18,656 nt of DNA from Lachnospiraceae bacterium. GTDB lineage: Bacteria > Bacillota > Clostridia > Lachnospirales > Lachnospiraceae. Of this stretch, positions 1-5,540 are shown piece after piece. The notes beneath the pieces were generated by a model that was not told where the DNA came from, ran no database searches, and saw only the letters and a list, made by a program, of their open reading frames with translations. Positions within the stretch are counted from its first letter, which is position 1. Every line of letters begins with the position of its first letter. The stretch covers positions 1 through 18,656 of the forward strand of contig CAAFXG010000284.1 of assembly GCA_900766925.1 (NCBI GenBank). The letters are read 5' to 3'. The position numbers were made by a program, and so were the translations under genes.

Positions 1-30
1 CATATTATGTTTTATATGTGATTTCGGGTG

Positions 31-38
31 CAAAGATA
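31..38 (-). promoter_or_regulatory. Leftward Bacteroidales-type -7 promoter box
   Basis: The minus strand reads TATCTTTG here, matching the Bacteroidales -7 consensus TAnnTTTG. A TTTG lies upstream on the same strand at 61-64, but its spacer is 22 bp rather than the usual 19, so the -33 match is imperfect. Transcription would start near position 25 and run out of the left edge, so the gene it serves is outside the window. Confidence 0.5.
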
Positions 39-357
39 ACAAAAATAATTCAATCTGTCGCAAAAATGAGTAACAAAATATCGAGGATAATGAGAATTTG
101 ACAGAACCAAAAGGAATAGAATAAGTGTTTATAAAGCCTTATATATAAGCATTATATGGTTACTTTCGTTTCTTTTCATTTCTCTTGTTTTCCTTATATT
201 GGGAATTAGGCTTCCCCTTCCTTCTTTCAAGTGGTCACTGCGCAAGCGCGGTGCTGAAAAGGGCAAGCCCTTGCGTCAGGCATATTAGCCACCACGTCTG
301 GACTTGCCCCAAGCAGAGAAAAATGAAGAAGTTTGTGACAGGGTCCGAAATATTCGT
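39..357. other. Non-coding left region
   Basis: No convincing gene is visible here; open frames are short and unsupported. The first 180 bases are AT-rich with no clear structure. The stretch around 230-310 is unusually GC-rich and full of inverted repeats and is described separately. The minus-strand 291-residue gene ends at its right edge, so part of this stretch is that gene's 3' untranslated region. Confidence 0.5.
231..310. other. GC-rich hairpin cluster (terminator, ncRNA or oriT-like remnant)
   Basis: Several inverted repeats are packed together. CACTGCGC (236-243) pairs with GCGCGGTG (246-253), with one G-T pair. AAGGGC (259-264) pairs with GCCCTT (267-272). Two alternative pairings exist: CGCAAG (241-246) with CTTGCG (270-275), and GGGCAAG (261-267) with CTTGCCC (303-309). 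The islet lies directly downstream of the leftward operon, so it could act as a terminator or mRNA 3' structure. Competing stems are also typical of a structured RNA or of a transfer-origin region on Bacteroides mobilisable elements. No relaxase gene is visible, so I cannot choose. Confidence 0.3.
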
Positions 358-1233
358 TTATTGATTAAGGTTCTCAGCCTTTGGGTTAGATGAACCAGAA
401 TGCTCAGCTGAAGATGTCTTCTGCTGTTTTACGAGATTGAAAAACTCCGACTGGTAGTAGTCATAGAGTTTGCCAAGCAAAGGAAGATCACTTTCAGAGA
501 ACACGCCGTGCATATCAAGCGCAGGCTTGGCTTGTTCGTCAAGAGCAATGCCGATAAGACTGGCTGCCTGGAGCCATTTATAGATAGACCATGGTGAATC
601 TCCGCGAAGTGTTTCGAGCATGTTTGATTCAACGTCTGCATTGAGTACGATTTCACCGCAATGTCTTGTTGCCGTGAAAGAAGAAACGATAAGAGCATGT
701 ACAATACGGATGGCATAAGCTTCATCACTCCAGTATCTGCGATTGTCGCCTTCTGATTCAGCAGAGAGACTGCAGTATTGTTCTGCAAATGGAACAAGTT
801 CCTTCATGCTGCGAAGACGCATGGAAAGATGAGTGAAGAGAATCCTGCAGTAGTCAAGCATGTCATCTGGAGTGTCTATTGGAATGAACATTTTTACCTG
901 GTTCGTCATGGACACTTTATAACAATGCTTCTGGATTTCTTTCCTGATCTCGCCAATCTCCTCAAGAGATTCAAGGAAGGTACAGACAGTGGCACGATGC
1001 CAGTTCCATTTCTCGGAAAGTTCAGTGATGGTAACAGCGAACTCACCTGGAGCCACGCTGACCACCTCACCGGTGTGGACATCGTCAGTCTTCTGTGTAG
1101 ATATTCTGTCCAGAAGATCTATATAGGCTTCAAGCTTTGTGTATCTGCCGCTTCTTTTGGGGCAGAGCATGTCAAGCAACGGACGGTTGAGCTTACATGC
1201 ATTGATAATTTTGTCATTGATTTCAAATTTCAT
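358..1233 (-). CDS. Uncharacterised 291-residue protein with possible N-terminal helix-turn-helix
   Basis: The function is not recognised. Residues about 66-100 look like a helix-turn-helix: a run beginning FAVTITELSEKW, a turn at NWHR, then a helix through ATVCTFLESLEEIG and a short strand. This resembles winged-helix DNA-binding domains of replication or regulatory proteins on mobile elements. The rest is helical, with no membrane segment, signal peptide or catalytic motif visible, and the C-terminus is polar and probably disordered. ATG at 1233 is the only good start, and the upstream sequence is AT-rich without a clear Shine-Dalgarno. It is the last gene of the leftward unit. A stem-loop lies between it and the preceding membrane protein gene. 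An opposite-strand open frame at 778-1239 is judged a shadow. Confidence 0.75.
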   Translation of the reverse strand: MKFEINDKIINACKLNRPLLDMLCPKRSGRYTKLEAYIDLLDRISTQKTDDVHTGEVVSVAPGEFAVTITELSEKWNWHRATVCTFLESLEEIGEIRKEIQKHCYKVSMTNQVKMFIPIDTPDDMLDYCRILFTHLSMRLRSMKELVPFAEQYCSLSAESEGDNRRYWSDEAYAIRIVHALIVSSFTATRHCGEIVLNADVESNMLETLRGDSPWSIYKWLQAASLIGIALDEQAKPALDMHGVFSESDLPLLGKLYDYYQSEFFNLVKQQKTSSAEHSGSSNPKAENLNQ

Positions 1234-1255
1234 TTCTGATTAAAAACGAGAATGT

Positions 1256-1282
1256 GCCCCGACAGGACTCGCCCATCGGGGC
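1256..1282 (-). terminator. Intergenic stem-loop between two leftward genes
   Basis: GCCCCGA (1256-1262) and TCGGGGC (1276-1282) form a perfect 7-bp GC-rich stem with a 13-nt loop. On the minus strand a run of five T residues follows about 10 nt later, too far away for a classical intrinsic terminator. It may be a weak terminator, an attenuator or a processing/stability element that lowers expression of the 291-residue gene relative to the upstream genes. Confidence 0.35.
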
Positions 1283-1316
1283 GGTTAAACAATAGGTCTG
1301 TACACCCCAAGGTGCA

Positions 1317-1814
1317 TTAAGCAAAGTAATGTTTAACCGTTTCCTCTTCCAACTCCTCATAATTACTGTACTGTGGTTCTGTCAGCACATAGTCTTCCAT
1401 CGCCTGTGAAGGATAGAATACAGCTGCCAGCAGAACATAGCACAGTGTTATCCCAAGAGTGTACATTTCAGGTGCAAAGACATTAGCCAGTGCCATAAAA
1501 CCGATAATGGCCATTACTGCATGGCTTGCACGAATACCCTTAAGCAATCGTGTTGTCAGTTTCGGAGAAATGAGACAGACGGCAAGAGCAGTGGATGCGT
1601 ATGCACCATAATGACATCTGAACAGCTCAGGATAGGTAGCATGGAACATGAGCACAATAGCTAATAACATGTAACTGTATATTGTGCGCTGATATTCACT
1701 ACGCGCCATGCGCTGACAGAATTTGACCATTCTTCGTGACTTTCTGCCATAGAAGAACAGTGGAACCCACAGGATTGGGCTTACAATGAGCAGATTAAGA
1801 ATTGTAAGAATCAT
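1317..1814 (-). CDS. Small multi-pass membrane protein
   Basis: No family is recognised. The 165-residue protein has about five hydrophobic segments: residues ~3-22, ~44-60, ~68-84, ~97-113 and ~116-134. A basic stretch (RKSRRM) follows the first segment, suggesting that loop faces the cytoplasm. The C-terminal ~30 residues are acidic and soluble. There is no signal peptide distinct from the first membrane segment and no catalytic motif. It probably resides in the inner membrane. ATG at 1814 follows an AT-rich leader with no clear ribosome-binding site. It lies 88 bp downstream of the 120-residue gene on the same strand and is likely co-transcribed. Confidence 0.7.
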   Translation of the reverse strand: MILTILNLLIVSPILWVPLFFYGRKSRRMVKFCQRMARSEYQRTIYSYMLLAIVLMFHATYPELFRCHYGAYASTALAVCLISPKLTTRLLKGIRASHAVMAIIGFMALANVFAPEMYTLGITLCYVLLAAVFYPSQAMEDYVLTEPQYSNYEELEEETVKHYFA

Positions 1815-1902
1815 ATTATCATTAAATTAGTGTTGCAGTAGTTTTACAAACTTTATGATTGTTAAAGCGAAGAGAAGCGAGCCCCTATTATTAAGATATA
1901 AT

Positions 1903-2265
1903 TCAGAATCCGTAAGGGTCGAGATGAAGGTGTACGAAATTCATGGAGGACTCCTCAATCAGACGTTCTATTTGCTTCAGCGAGAGTCGCCGTCTGGCAA
2001 AATTGAAGGCAAACTGTGTGTCGAAGGCTCTCAGTTTACGGACACTTTTGTCAAGGAGATACTCGTGGATTATCCACTTCTGCCCTACAGGGTAGCCGTC
2101 TATACAGTGATAGGATTCGAGCTGAAGAGACCTCCCGTAAACGACCTTTTCCTTTCCTGCTTGCTGAACGTAGTAAGGCACGAGCTCTTCTGAGAGTACG
2201 GCTCTGATCCAGGTGCGATGCTCGTTTATTGTCTCGACCAACCTGGCAAGTAATGCGTTGTCCAT
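1903..2265 (-). CDS. Hypothetical 120-residue protein
   Basis: No family is recognised. The protein is soluble, mixed alpha/beta, and rich in charged and aromatic residues (HRTW, YYVQQ, WIIHEY), with no membrane segment or signal peptide. The minus-strand frame is preferred over the overlapping plus-strand frame at 1855-2193 because it keeps the orientation and close spacing of its neighbours (26 bp after the 148-residue gene) and has an ordinary amino-acid profile. ATG at 2265 is preceded by AAAGTGA, a weak purine-rich ribosome-binding site. It is part of the leftward unit of uncharacterised genes. Confidence 0.6.
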   Translation of the reverse strand: MDNALLARLVETINEHRTWIRAVLSEELVPYYVQQAGKEKVVYGRSLQLESYHCIDGYPVGQKWIIHEYLLDKSVRKLRAFDTQFAFNFARRRLSLKQIERLIEESSMNFVHLHLDPYGF

Positions 2266-2291
2266 TCACTTTAATGTACATCGTAACCGAT

Positions 2292-2738
2292 TTAGCAGAA
2301 TGCAGTCATTACGTCTTCCTTAGCCATTGATGACTCGAAGGTTCCAGAGCCCGAGTGCTGCTCCAAGTCTTCGACGAGATGATTCATCATGACATCAACG
2401 GAGAAGAACAGAGTTGCAGTAATGTGGTGTACAAGTCCATCGGCATCCGTGATGGCATGGATGGCGAACTTATCATCAAATGAATGATCAGAATAAGCAC
2501 ATATGCTGATTCCAGCGTCTGTACTCATTGAACGGTGATGAACATACATGATGGTCATCTCCATATTGTCCTCCAACATATCCAGGACATCGTCTTTGGA
2601 TAGTCGGTCTTCAAGCTTGAACTCGATGACGGCATAGTAGTCATGTACTTCACACTTGCCAAGACTTGTCTTCTCAAACATTCCAGGAATGAGGTCGGCA
2701 GTAAGCTCGATAAAATCTTCAATTTGTTTGTCGAACAT
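2292..2738 (-). CDS. Hypothetical acidic 148-residue protein
   Basis: No family is recognised. The protein is strongly acidic with many Asp and Glu residues, is Met- and His-rich in the middle (MYVHHRSM, VHHIT), and has no signal peptide or membrane segment. The predicted pattern is an N-terminal helix, then alternating strands and helices, which suggests a compact alpha/beta fold. ATG at 2738 follows an AT-rich leader. The 64-bp gap from the preceding 50-residue gene and the 26-bp gap to the following 120-residue gene fit a single leftward operon. Confidence 0.65.
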   Translation of the reverse strand: MFDKQIEDFIELTADLIPGMFEKTSLGKCEVHDYYAVIEFKLEDRLSKDDVLDMLEDNMEMTIMYVHHRSMSTDAGISICAYSDHSFDDKFAIHAITDADGLVHHITATLFFSVDVMMNHLVEDLEQHSGSGTFESSMAKEDVMTAFC

Positions 2739-2802
2739 ATAGTATTATTTTTTTATTATTACGATAGTTGGTTTAATGCTTTTAGGCAATTGATGCAGAG
2801 AA

Positions 2803-2955
2803 TCAGAATGTAGTCAGGTATATTTTAAGAATAAGGTTGACCATCTGTGAAATCTTTCCCGAGTCAGTGCCAAGTTGTCCTGTCCTGTCAAGACGATGTA
2901 TGTCGTCTGCCACTTTACACATGCGCTCGAATTGCTCTTCTGATAATACAGACAT
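2803..2955 (-). CDS. Small 50-residue protein
   Basis: A complete short frame runs from ATG at 2955 to TGA at 2803-2805. It begins MSVLSEEQFERMCKVADDI and ends ILKIYLTTF. Its start codon lies 2 bp after the stop of the lipoprotein gene, the tight spacing of translationally coupled genes. The sequence is amphipathic and largely helical, with an acidic N-terminal half and a hydrophobic C-terminal helix, and has no signal peptide. It could be a small partner or anchor for a neighbouring protein, but no family is recognised. The coupling and ordinary codon use are the main support that it is real. Confidence 0.55.
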   Translation of the reverse strand: MSVLSEEQFERMCKVADDIHRLDRTGQLGTDSGKISQMVNLILKIYLTTF

Positions 2956-2957
2956 TC

Positions 2958-3806
2958 CTAATGGGTCACAGCAACGAAAGGCTGAATAGACATCCAGTAA
3001 TATGCATTCTGTTGTGAAGGAGTCATTTTACCGTGTTTCTTTAATCCATCCACACAGACCTCAGAGTTGAGCAGAATCCTTCGGTTAGAACGACTGGACA
3101 TGTAAAGCAAGGCTGACTTGCAATCAATTTTACCTTGTGAAGCAGAACGGAAGATCTCATTGCATATATCTTCAGTGTCCTTAGTAATGTCCGAAAGATT
3201 TTCGCCATCCATTTCAGCGAGATGATTGAGAAATGTGCGGAAGATGCGGTCTTCAAGCTTGATGAAGGTCTTCAAGTCTTCAACACTTCTGATACCATCC
3301 TTGTGAGTTCTGTGAAGGAAATCTCTGTACTTTGAAAGGACTGTTTCCTTGTTGGTATTATATAATGTAACGGAATCGAGGCTTGAAAAGAAAGACTGAA
3401 TCTCTTTTGAAGATTCTTGGACTTCCTTGTCATCATGAAAGATAGAGGAGCCACGTTTTATGATGGCAACGTCTTTCAGCGAATAGTTCTGCTCAAGCAT
3501 AGTATTCAACAAGTGGAATCTTATTGAGTCATCAATGGATGAGTATTTACCAGGAATCCAGGAATGAGCATAATAGGCAGAATCTTTCTGCAAATAAGAT
3601 AGCACGGTATCACGTACTTCATGCCATTCTTGCAGAACAGGGACAGCCTCTTTTGATGTTATAGACTTTTTCCCCTTCATTTCATTGCATAAAGACTGAT
3701 AACATTTCAATGCCTGATCTGCAGATTTAAAATCAAAATCATATTTGCCATGGCTACATGACAAAAGTACAAAAACCGAAAACAAAAACAAAAATGCTTT
3801 TGCCAT
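2958..3806 (-). CDS. Predicted lipoprotein, unknown function
   Basis: From ATG at 3806 the protein starts MAKAFLFLFSVFVLLSCSHG, a lysine followed by a hydrophobic stretch and a lipobox-like LLSC. It should therefore be exported, lipidated on Cys17 and anchored in the membrane. This start is chosen over upstream GTG (3884) and ATG (3860) codons in the same frame because those would bury the signal peptide 26 or 18 residues into the protein. The mature ~265 residues are helical and charged, with no catalytic motif seen. It is the first gene of the leftward unit. A CGAGTATGAT decamer lies at 3811-3820, immediately upstream of the start codon, where a bound protein could affect transcription or translation. 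Confidence 0.65.
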   Translation of the reverse strand: MAKAFLFLFSVFVLLSCSHGKYDFDFKSADQALKCYQSLCNEMKGKKSITSKEAVPVLQEWHEVRDTVLSYLQKDSAYYAHSWIPGKYSSIDDSIRFHLLNTMLEQNYSLKDVAIIKRGSSIFHDDKEVQESSKEIQSFFSSLDSVTLYNTNKETVLSKYRDFLHRTHKDGIRSVEDLKTFIKLEDRIFRTFLNHLAEMDGENLSDITKDTEDICNEIFRSASQGKIDCKSALLYMSSRSNRRILLNSEVCVDGLKKHGKMTPSQQNAYYWMSIQPFVAVTH

Positions 3807-3810
3807 CTTG

Positions 3811-3820
3811 CGAGTATGAT
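3811..3820 (+). repeat. CGAGTATGAT decamer, copy 1
   Basis: This is an exact copy of the decamer found twice more in the divergent control region. It sits 4 bp upstream of the lipoprotein ATG (minus strand), inside the predicted leader of the leftward transcript. It is a candidate binding site for the neighbouring recombinase-like regulator. Confidence 0.5.
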
Positions 3821-3941
3821 TATTTAACCATACAAGTATAACATCATAGACTTTATCCATACAATTATCCAGTTGATTTGCCACTGCTATTTGAAGTTGA
3901 AAAGTATTTGAATACGCATATTATAGCGAGTTTTACGCCGC

Positions 3942-3949
3942 AAAGATAA
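3942..3949 (-). promoter_or_regulatory. Promoter -7 box of the leftward operon
   Basis: The minus strand reads TATCTTTG, a full match to TAnnTTTG. Transcription would start near 3935 and give a leader of about 130 nt before the lipoprotein ATG at 3806. No clean TTTG is found at the -33 position, which suggests dependence on an activator or a weak promoter. Confidence 0.6.
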
Positions 3950-4026
3950 GGAATCATTTTGAGTTTGAAACACATTTTCTGAGAGTTTAAGTTTTATTAT
4001 ATATCATACATCCATAAAAAGTGTAA

Positions 4027-4097
4027 ATCATACTCGCCATACATTACAAAAACGAGTACAATTATATTAAATATGCTTAATGTTTATCGAGTATGAT
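4027..4097. promoter_or_regulatory. Inverted CGAGTATGAT pair, likely operator
   Basis: ATCATACTCG (4027-4036) and CGAGTATGAT (4088-4097) are perfect reverse complements 51 bp apart. A weaker related sequence, CGAGTACAATTAT, lies between them at 4053-4065. The right-hand copy covers the region expected for the -33 element of the plus-strand promoter at 4119, so occupancy should interfere with or replace normal polymerase contacts. The recombinase-like protein encoded just downstream has a C-terminal helix-turn-helix and is the obvious candidate binder (inference). Confidence 0.5.
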
Positions 4098-4118
4098 AAT
4101 TATACAGAGAAAATTTCG

Positions 4119-4126
4119 TATCTTTG
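4119..4126 (+). promoter_or_regulatory. Promoter -7 box of the rightward genes
   Basis: TATCTTTG matches the Bacteroidales -7 consensus. Transcription would start near 4132, about 50 nt before the ATG at 4181. This rules out the in-frame TTG at 4124, which lies inside the box itself. No TTTG lies at the 19-bp spacing; a CGAGTATGAT operator copy occupies that region. Confidence 0.65.
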
Positions 4127-4180
4127 CCGCAGATTTCGTGCGTGCGTCCATATGCACATGTAAACAAACTGACAATCACG

Positions 4181-4828
4181 ATGGCAAAAGTTGGTTATAT
4201 CTTTTTGGCTGAAGGGTACGATACTCGTGATGCCGATATGAAATGGATGAAGGAATACGGTTGTGTCCGTATCATAGAAGAGAAGACAGCTAACGAGACA
4301 CTTCGTCCTGATTGGAAACAGCTGCTCATGACTTTGGAGCGAGGCGATGTTCTTGTACTCAGCAAGTTCAGCAATGCCTTGCGTGGTGTTCGTGAGTTAT
4401 CCGTATTCCTGGAACTGTGCAGAATCAAGGTAGTTCGCATCATAAGCATTCACGACAAGGTGGACTCGAAAGACGAGGTATTCCCTCCTCTTTCTTCTGA
4501 AGCCATGCTTAACATGTTTGGAGCATTGCCGAGCGAGGTAGCAATACTTCGCAAGGCTTCTACTCATGTCATTAGATTGAAGCAAGTAAAGACAAAGTCC
4601 AAAGCTGGGAAGAGCCGTCAAGATAGAGAAATGACAATTGTCAACATGTACAATGGCGGTCATTCTATCGATGACATCTGGCACATCAGTGGATTCCGCT
4701 CACGCAGTTCCATCTTCCGCATTTTGAACAAACATGGTATCACGCTGAATCGTGGGCCACATTCAGGGCCAATCAGAAAAAGAAGCGAGAGACAAAACGA
4801 AAGTTCAGAAGACTCAACATCTGATTAA
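4181..4828 (+). CDS. Serine-recombinase-like protein with degenerate active site, probable regulator
   Basis: The 215-residue protein has the layout of a small serine recombinase/invertase. Residues 1-~105 form a resolvase-type N-terminal domain (GYIFLAEGYDT; RPDWKQLL; RGDVLVLSKFSNALRG), followed by a long linking helix and a C-terminal helix-turn-helix at about 148-190 (REMTIVNMYNGGHSIDDI, then SRSSIFRILNKHGI). Compared with gamma-delta resolvase, the nucleophile Ser10 is Ala10, Arg8 is Phe8, and the DRLxR motif reads S64-N65-A-L-R68, so its Asp and first Arg are lost. Arg42 and Arg68 remain. It should still dimerise and bind DNA but not recombine it. It is the first gene after the divergent control region with inverted decamers, fitting an autoregulator. 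ATG at 4181 is chosen over TTG at 4124. Confidence 0.7.
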   Translation: MAKVGYIFLAEGYDTRDADMKWMKEYGCVRIIEEKTANETLRPDWKQLLMTLERGDVLVLSKFSNALRGVRELSVFLELCRIKVVRIISIHDKVDSKDEVFPPLSSEAMLNMFGALPSEVAILRKASTHVIRLKQVKTKSKAGKSRQDREMTIVNMYNGGHSIDDIWHISGFRSRSSIFRILNKHGITLNRGPHSGPIRKRSERQNESSEDSTSD

Positions 4829-4846
4829 AGTTTATCAACCAGAAAA

Positions 4847-5533
4847 ATGACATTACAAGAAGCTATTGTAGCACGCCATAGTGTGCGAAAACACATAGAC
4901 AAGTCTATTCCACAGGATATTATTGACATCCTTCAAGCTAAAATTGAAGAATGCAACAAACTCGGAAATCTCCACATTCAACTTGTTACCAATGAGCCAA
5001 AGGCATTCAAAGATAAGATGGCTTACGGAACCTTCAGCGGAGTAAGCAATTACTTCGTGATGGTAGGCAAGAAAACTGATGACCTCTCTGAGCGTGTGGG
5101 TTACTACGGCGAGCAGTTGGTTCTGCTTACACAGACTCTTGGACTCAACACTTGTTGGGTAGGTCTGACCTACAACAACATCAAGGAGGCATACGAGAAA
5201 GGCAATGATGAAAAGCTCTGCTGTATGATTGCCCTCGGTTATGGTGACGATCCAGGAAGAAATCTTAAACGTAAGACCGTTCAACAAGTAAGCAATGCAA
5301 GCGACATAACACCGGCTTGGTTCAAGAAGGGGGTTGAAGCAGCACTACTCGCGCCTACTGCTGTCAATCAGCAGAAGTTTTCATTTGAGTATGTTGGAAT
5401 GAAGAATAATCGCCACATAGTGAAAGCCAGCAAAGGTTTCTCTTTGATTGGCTACACAAAGATGGATTTGGGCATTGCCAAGCTTCACTTTGAAATAGGA
5501 GCTGGAAATGATAATTTTGAATGGACAAAATAG
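4847..5533 (+). CDS. Nitroreductase family oxidoreductase
   Basis: This 228-residue protein belongs to the FMN-dependent nitroreductase family, which uses NAD(P)H to reduce nitroaromatics, quinones or related substrates; the true substrate is unknown. The N-terminal AIVARHSVRK carries the Arg10/Ser12/Arg14 pattern that holds the FMN phosphate. The central part has YYGEQLVLLTQTLGLNTCWVG, typical of the family core. The C-terminal region has EAALLAPTAVNQQKF (around residues 169-183), a variant of the family's second FMN-contacting segment. The length is normal and the frame intact. It starts 18 bp after the recombinase-like gene. Its last ~45 bp contain a promoter for the next gene. It appears unrelated in function to the helicases that follow. 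Confidence 0.85.
   Translation: MTLQEAIVARHSVRKHIDKSIPQDIIDILQAKIEECNKLGNLHIQLVTNEPKAFKDKMAYGTFSGVSNYFVMVGKKTDDLSERVGYYGEQLVLLTQTLGLNTCWVGLTYNNIKEAYEKGNDEKLCCMIALGYGDDPGRNLKRKTVQQVSNASDITPAWFKKGVEAALLAPTAVNQQKFSFEYVGMKNNRHIVKASKGFSLIGYTKMDLGIAKLHFEIGAGNDNFEWTK
5489..5519 (+). promoter_or_regulatory. Consensus promoter inside the nitroreductase 3' end, driving the giant helicase gene
   Basis: TTTG (5489-5492), a 19-bp spacer and TAATTTTG (5512-5519) match the Bacteroidales promoter consensus TTTG-N19-TAnnTTTG exactly. Transcription would start near 5525, leaving a short leader of about 15 nt before ATG 5541. This lets the helicase pair be expressed independently of the upstream genes. It also argues against ATG 5508, which would lie upstream of the transcription start. 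Confidence 0.55.
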
Positions 5534-5540
5534 ATTTGTT

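Noticed and set aside
778..1239. Plus-strand frame of 153 residues
   Set aside because: It lies wholly opposite the longer 291-residue minus-strand gene, which has a plausible helix-turn-helix and operon context.
1855..2193. Plus-strand frame of 112 residues
   Set aside because: It overlaps the minus-strand 120-residue gene, which fits the operon orientation, spacing and start context better.
3807..3884. GTG or ATG starts extending the lipoprotein
   Set aside because: They would place 26 or 18 residues before the signal peptide and lipobox, which is incompatible with export.
4027..4097. Inverted decamers as recombination sites for DNA inversion
   Set aside because: The adjacent recombinase lacks its catalytic serine, and the 51-bp segment between the copies does not contain a whole promoter; an operator role is more likely.
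4124..4180. TTG start extending the recombinase-like protein by 19 residues
   Set aside because: The TTG lies inside the -7 promoter box, and the extension precedes the normal GY start of the resolvase fold.
5508..5540. Upstream ATG for the giant helicase
   Set aside because: It overlaps the nitroreductase gene and the promoter's -7 box, upstream of the predicted transcription start.
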